Source: Psychrobacter immobilis
Lineage (GTDB): Bacteria; Pseudomonadota; Gammaproteobacteria; Pseudomonadales; Moraxellaceae
Assembly (NCBI RefSeq): GCF_904846185.1
Contig: NZ_CAJGZQ010000021.1
Coordinates: 1-64,000 of the forward strand
Length of the DNA stretch: 64,000 nt
Reading direction: 5' to 3'
Shown: positions 60,779 to 64,000 of the stretch, in pieces
Layout of the letters: each line of letters begins with the position of its first letter
How positions within the stretch are numbered: the stretch's first letter is position 1
The notes under the pieces: generated by a model
What the model saw: the letters and a program-made list of their open reading frames with translations, nothing else
What the model was told of the DNA's origin: nothing
Database searches by the model: none
Made by a program: the position numbers and the translations under genes

Positions 60779-61816
60779 TTATTTATAAAAATCGACCATA
60801 CCTTCAAGACTGATCGGACGAATTTTATGTGCCTGACCCGCAGAACCAAAGGCTTCGAAACGATTGGTACAGATATCTGACATCGCAACCATAGAGGCTT
60901 TGAAGTATTTACGTGGGTCAAATTCACTCGGGTTTTCTGCAAGGAATTTACGAATAGCGCCCGTTGATGCCAAACGTAAATCGGTATCGATATTTACTTT
61001 ACGCACACCATGCTTAATCGCTTCAACGATTTGCTCAACCGGTACACCATAAGTCTCACCGATGTTGCCACCATTTTCATTGATAACTTTTAGCCACTCT
61101 TGCGGCACTGATGACGAGCCATGCATGACCAGATGGGTGTTAGGAATACGGGCATGAATCTCTTTGACACGCTCAATCGATAGGATGTCGCCTGTCGGTG
61201 GACGGGTGAATTTATACGCACCATGACTGGTACCGATAGCAATGGCTAACGCATCGACGTTGGTGTCTTTAACGAACTGTTCTGCTTCATCAGCACTGGT
61301 CAATAGCTGCTCGTGATCCAATACGCCTTCTGCGCCAGAGCCGTCTTCTTCACCAGCCATACCGGTCTCAAGGCTACCTAAGCAACCAATTTCACCTTCT
61401 ACTGAAACACCGCACGCGTGTGCCATCTTGACAACTTCGCGAGTCACGCTGGCATTGTAATCATAATCCATTGGCGTTTTACCATCTTCACCGAGCGAGC
61501 CGTCCATCATCACTGATGAAAAGCCAAGCTGAATTGAGCGTTGGCAAATCGCTGGTGACATACCATGATCTTGATGCATAACGACTGGAATATGTGGCCA
61601 CTCTTCGATAGCAGCAATAATCAGATGACGCAAAAATGCAGAGCCTGCATAACTACGTGCACCAGCACTAGCCTGTACGATAACAGGAGAATCACAGGCG
61701 TCGGCTGCCATCATGATTGCACGCATCTGCTCTAAATTATTGACATTGTAAGCAGGGACACCGTAGTTATTTTCGGCGGCATGATCTAGAAGTTGACGTA
61801 ACGATATTAAAGCCAT
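60779..61816 (-). CDS. fba: Class II fructose-bisphosphate aldolase
   Basis: This zinc enzyme splits fructose-1,6-bisphosphate into triose phosphates, in glycolysis and gluconeogenesis. The N-terminus [23 protein letters not shown], the metal-site VMHQDHG, the [19 protein letters not shown] run and [10 protein letters not shown] are class II hallmarks; the [22 protein letters not shown] segment marks the Calvin-cycle-like subtype. At 345 residues the length fits. It lies downstream of pgk in the same direction, with a lipoprotein gene in between. Confidence 0.95.
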   Translation of the reverse strand: MALISLRQLLDHAAENNYGVPAYNVNNLEQMRAIMMAADACDSPVIVQASAGARSYAGSAFLRHLIIAAIEEWPHIPVVMHQDHGMSPAICQRSIQLGFSSVMMDGSLGEDGKTPMDYDYNASVTREVVKMAHACGVSVEGEIGCLGSLETGMAGEEDGSGAEGVLDHEQLLTSADEAEQFVKDTNVDALAIAIGTSHGAYKFTRPPTGDILSIERVKEIHARIPNTHLVMHGSSSVPQEWLKVINENGGNIGETYGVPVEQIVEAIKHGVRKVNIDTDLRLASTGAIRKFLAENPSEFDPRKYFKASMVAMSDICTNRFEAFGSAGQAHKIRPISLEGMVDFYK

Positions 61817-62130
61817 AAGACGCTCTCTGATTAATTTTTGAATATGATATTAAGAAATCATTCTTAAAAATACGATGTTGCAACAATTGCCCTAAAACCC
61901 TAGCCTGATAATAGTCAGACCAGCAAAAAACCAGTGTTTTTTGATCGTAATTATTACGCCGTGATTATAGCAAAAATTGCCAGCGCTTCGTAGCGGTTAA
62001 CCGACTATTTCTTTGCTTGATTCATCAAACAGAATGATAGCGAGTTTCATAAAACAATTTGATAAGTTCCATATGATACGCAGCTAATTGAAAAAACGGA
62101 TAAACCTTGTGCACCATATTTTTGACTGAC

Positions 62131-62193
62131 TAAGTCCTGCCCTCAATTCAATCAATGGATATTTAAATGGGCTAAAAATGAGGACACACCCTA
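62131..62193. repeat. Shortened MITE (63 bp)
   Basis: It keeps the left part up to GGGCTAAAAATG and then passes straight to the right end AGGACACACCCTA. The middle of about 110 bp seen in the full copies is missing. The left terminal repeat has several changes, so this copy is old. Confidence 0.8.
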
Positions 62194-62217
62194 ACCTCTA
62201 GATTATGATTTTAAATA

Positions 62218-62250
62218 CAAAAAAGCCTTGGCTATCACCAAAGCTTTTTA
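62218..62250 (-). terminator. Likely terminator of the Ala-rich lipoprotein gene
   Basis: Stem AAAAGCCTTGG / CCAAAGCTTTT with one mismatch and a loop of about six bases, with a T run on the minus strand. Confidence 0.55.
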
Positions 62251-62367
62251 AATATTTTGAGGGCTTATACAGCAATCAATACCTGCAACCAACAGCTTAA
62301 TAAGCTATTCATTAATCGATAAATTAGTAGATCAATGGCTTAGGTTCAGTTGCTTATGTATTGATGA

Positions 62368-62754
62368 TTAGTACTGTTGTTCTGCTTCTACTGCGTTTTC
62401 ACTGGCTTTATTCTCAACAGCAGAGGCGCCATCGGCAACCACTTCAGCAGTTTTGGCGACGGCTTCATTTGCGCCTACCACAACTGCTTCACCAGTGTTT
62501 TTTAGTGCATCTGTAGCAGCAACACCGGCAGTTTCAGCGCCTTCGGCAACTTCAGTACCAGCATCTTTTGCAGCAACTTCAGCTTCAGCAGCAGCGGCTT
62601 CTGTTTCAGCAGCGGCAGTATCAGCGTTAGCAGCAACATCATCACCAGCAGACTCAACAGCAGCTTCGGCGTTCTCTTCTGTTTGTTGGCTACATGCAGT
62701 GATTGCAAAAGTACCAGCAAGTACGCTAGCAAGTAATAAATGGCGTTTTAACAT
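62368..62754 (-). CDS. Ala/Glu-rich small lipoprotein
   Basis: The ATG at 62754 (MLKRHLLLASVLAGTFAITACS) has GAGGG nine bases upstream and a lipobox ITAC at about Cys21; a longer frame starts at 62790. The mature part, over 100 residues, is almost only Ala, Glu, Val, Asp, Thr and Lys in a heptad-like spacing, as in Lpp-like or apolipophorin-like helical lipoproteins. I do not recognise the family. It could be a periplasmic envelope spacer or stress-related lipoprotein. It lies between pgk and fba in the same direction. Confidence 0.8.
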   Translation of the reverse strand: MLKRHLLLASVLAGTFAITACSQQTEENAEAAVESAGDDVAANADTAAAETEAAAAEAEVAAKDAGTEVAEGAETAGVAATDALKNTGEAVVVGANEAVAKTAEVVADGASAVENKASENAVEAEQQY

Positions 62755-63013
62755 AATAAATCCCTCATAAATAAAGCATGTCAAATACATGATTTGCGCT
62801 ATTTTATAGAGTGCAAATTAGACATGCAATCATAATTTTCAGTATAGAAACAAATAATTACTACTTAATAATAATGAGTGGCCACTGATTCTTATTTCTC
62901 TTAAAACAATAAGATAAGAATAGTAGCCAAAATATTATTGATACAGCGTACATGAGATGATGAGCCTAAATTGTACGGCTAATGTTACTCATCTGCTAAA
63001 TATCGTTAAAGCG

Positions 63014-64000
63014 TTACGCATCAATCTGTAGAGCAGCAACCGCAGGCAATACCTTCCCTTCTACAAACTCTAAAAATGCGCCACCACCTGTTGACATGTA
63101 GCTAACGCCATCTGCCACTTGATATTTATCAATTGCAGCAAGCGTATCACCACCACCAGCAATCGAAAATCCTTCGCTGTTTTTAACGGCATTTGCCATG
63201 ATTTGTGTGCCCTGACCAAAAGCATCGACTTCAAAAACACCGACTGGACCATTCCATAAAATGGTTTTTGCGTTGATAATAGCATCCGCTAATTGCTTAG
63301 CACTTTCTGGAGCGATGTCCAATATCATGTCATTTTCGCCAATCGCATCGACAGATTTGATGGTCGCAGTGGCTTGTTGTAATGAGCCTGTGAAGTCAGA
63401 AAAATCAATCTCATTTTTATCAGCAACGACAACATATTCAGGTAATAAAATCTCAGTCTTAGTCATAATGTCACGAGCTGTCTTAACCAAGTCCGCTTCA
63501 TACAGTGACGCACCAACGCTATGACCTTGCGCGGCTAGGAAGGTGTTCGCAATACCGCCACCAACGATAATCTGCGAGCATAATTCAGACAAACTGTGCA
63601 GCACTTCTAGCTTTGTCGATACTTTTGAACCACCAACGATTGCCAACATTGGCTGTGCTGGGGTCTCAAGTGCCAAGCTTAACGCATCAAGCTCAGCCGC
63701 CAATAAAGGTCCTGCACAAGCTGTTTTTCCTGCTCGATGCATAGCTTGGGTAACACCTTCTGTTGAGGCCTGCGCACGATGTGCGGTGCCAAATGCATCC
63801 ATCACGAATACATCACATAAGTCAGCGTACTTCTGTGCTAAATCCGCATCGTTTTTCTTTTCGCCCTGATTAAAGCGCACGTTTTCTAATAGCACGACCT
63901 CGCCTGCTTGAATTGCCACGCCCTCTGTAAGGTAGTCATTGTTTAAGCTAACGGGCTTTGAAAGTTGTGTGGCTAATTTATCGCTTAAATACTCAGCAAC
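63014..64000 (-). CDS. pgk: Phosphoglycerate kinase, 5' part beyond window
   Basis: Glycolytic kinase making ATP from 1,3-bisphosphoglycerate. The frame is open to the window end at 64000 (about 328 codons of roughly 400 in all), so the Met at 63919 is internal. The part seen includes [55 protein letters not shown] and the nucleotide-site [12 protein letters not shown] ... [14 protein letters not shown]. The N-terminal substrate-binding residues lie outside the window. Confidence 0.96.
   Translation of the reverse strand, partial: VAEYLSDKLATQLSKPVSLNNDYLTEGVAIQAGEVVLLENVRFNQGEKKNDADLAQKYADLCDVFVMDAFGTAHRAQASTEGVTQAMHRAGKTACAGPLLAAELDALSLALETPAQPMLAIVGGSKVSTKLEVLHSLSELCSQIIVGGGIANTFLAAQGHSVGASLYEADLVKTARDIMTKTEILLPEYVVVADKNEIDFSDFTGSLQQATATIKSVDAIGENDMILDIAPESAKQLADAIINAKTILWNGPVGVFEVDAFGQGTQIMANAVKNSEGFSIAGGGDTLAAIDKYQVADGVSYMSTGGGAFLEFVEGKVLPAVAALQIDA

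Larger units (their letters stand above)
61817..62367. other. Region upstream of fba
   Basis: A 551-bp region that must contain the fba promoter. It carries a shortened MITE (62131-62193) and a terminator-like hairpin (62218-62250). No gene is seen. Confidence 0.45.

Noticed and set aside
62453..62770. Open frame opposite the Ala-rich lipoprotein gene
   Set aside because: It is a mirror of the GCA/GCT-rich coding strand; the lipoprotein has a signal peptide, lipobox and ribosome binding site.

Overview
The window looks like chromosomal DNA of a Moraxellaceae gammaproteobacterium, most likely Psychrobacter. The reasons are moderate-to-low GC, a helix-turn-helix/AlaA-type aminotransferase fusion, an FFLEELY-type protein, a TagX-like peptidase inside a type VI secretion (T6SS) locus, and a ubiE-ubiJ-ubiB run. 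Most genes are housekeeping, but several accessory patches stand out.

Layout. 1-4.9 kb: the edge of an IS630-like element that appears to have cut off the first half of a UPF0126 membrane protein, then recJ and small hypothetical, membrane and lipoprotein genes. 5.1-7.8 kb: two adjacent HisC-like aminotransferase paralogues with a 184-bp MITE between them. 8-11 kb: uvrB and a divergent dps, sharing a repeat-bearing promoter region. 11.2-13.7 kb: a DUF2059 protein, a cation diffusion facilitator and an acyl-CoA thioesterase. 13.8-19.5 kb: a lipid-modification operon (SDR, FAD oxidoreductase, DUF1365, Cfa-like methyltransferase, DUF2177). 20-21.6 kb: aspC and tRNA-Asn.

21.8-39.7 kb is a partial T6SS locus. 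Leftward genes are tssK, tssL, a TssJ-like lipoprotein and tagX. Rightward genes are an unrecognised 592-residue membrane protein, tssM, tagF, an OmpA/BON protein (TagN-like) and a divergent vgrG. After vgrG come a candidate peptidoglycan-targeting effector with an L,D-transpeptidase-like His/Cys motif and a lipoprotein that may be its immunity partner. An IS3-family remnant and pieces of older immunity-type genes follow. The sheath, tube, baseplate and ClpV genes are not in the window, so the system must be completed elsewhere.

39.7-44.2 kb is a copper-type metal island: two DUF305 proteins, a DUF411 lipoprotein, and a CusR/CusS-type two-component system beside a near-consensus CusR box. Then come tRNA-Asp and tRNA-Val, a glutathione peroxidase gene with an in-frame amber codon, msrB, another MITE, and the HTH-aminotransferase fusion behind an array of TTGCAT palindromes. 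The remainder is a PiT phosphate transporter, a polyphosphate:AMP phosphotransferase, ubiE-ubiJ-ubiB, a D-lactate dehydrogenase-type flavoprotein, ruvAB, fba, an Ala-rich lipoprotein and the 3' part of pgk.

The strongest leads are the effector/immunity module behind vgrG, the self-controlled-looking HTH-aminotransferase fusion, and the Cfa-like enzyme that lacks several residues of the classical Cfa active site. All function calls come from reading the sequence; no database search was run.
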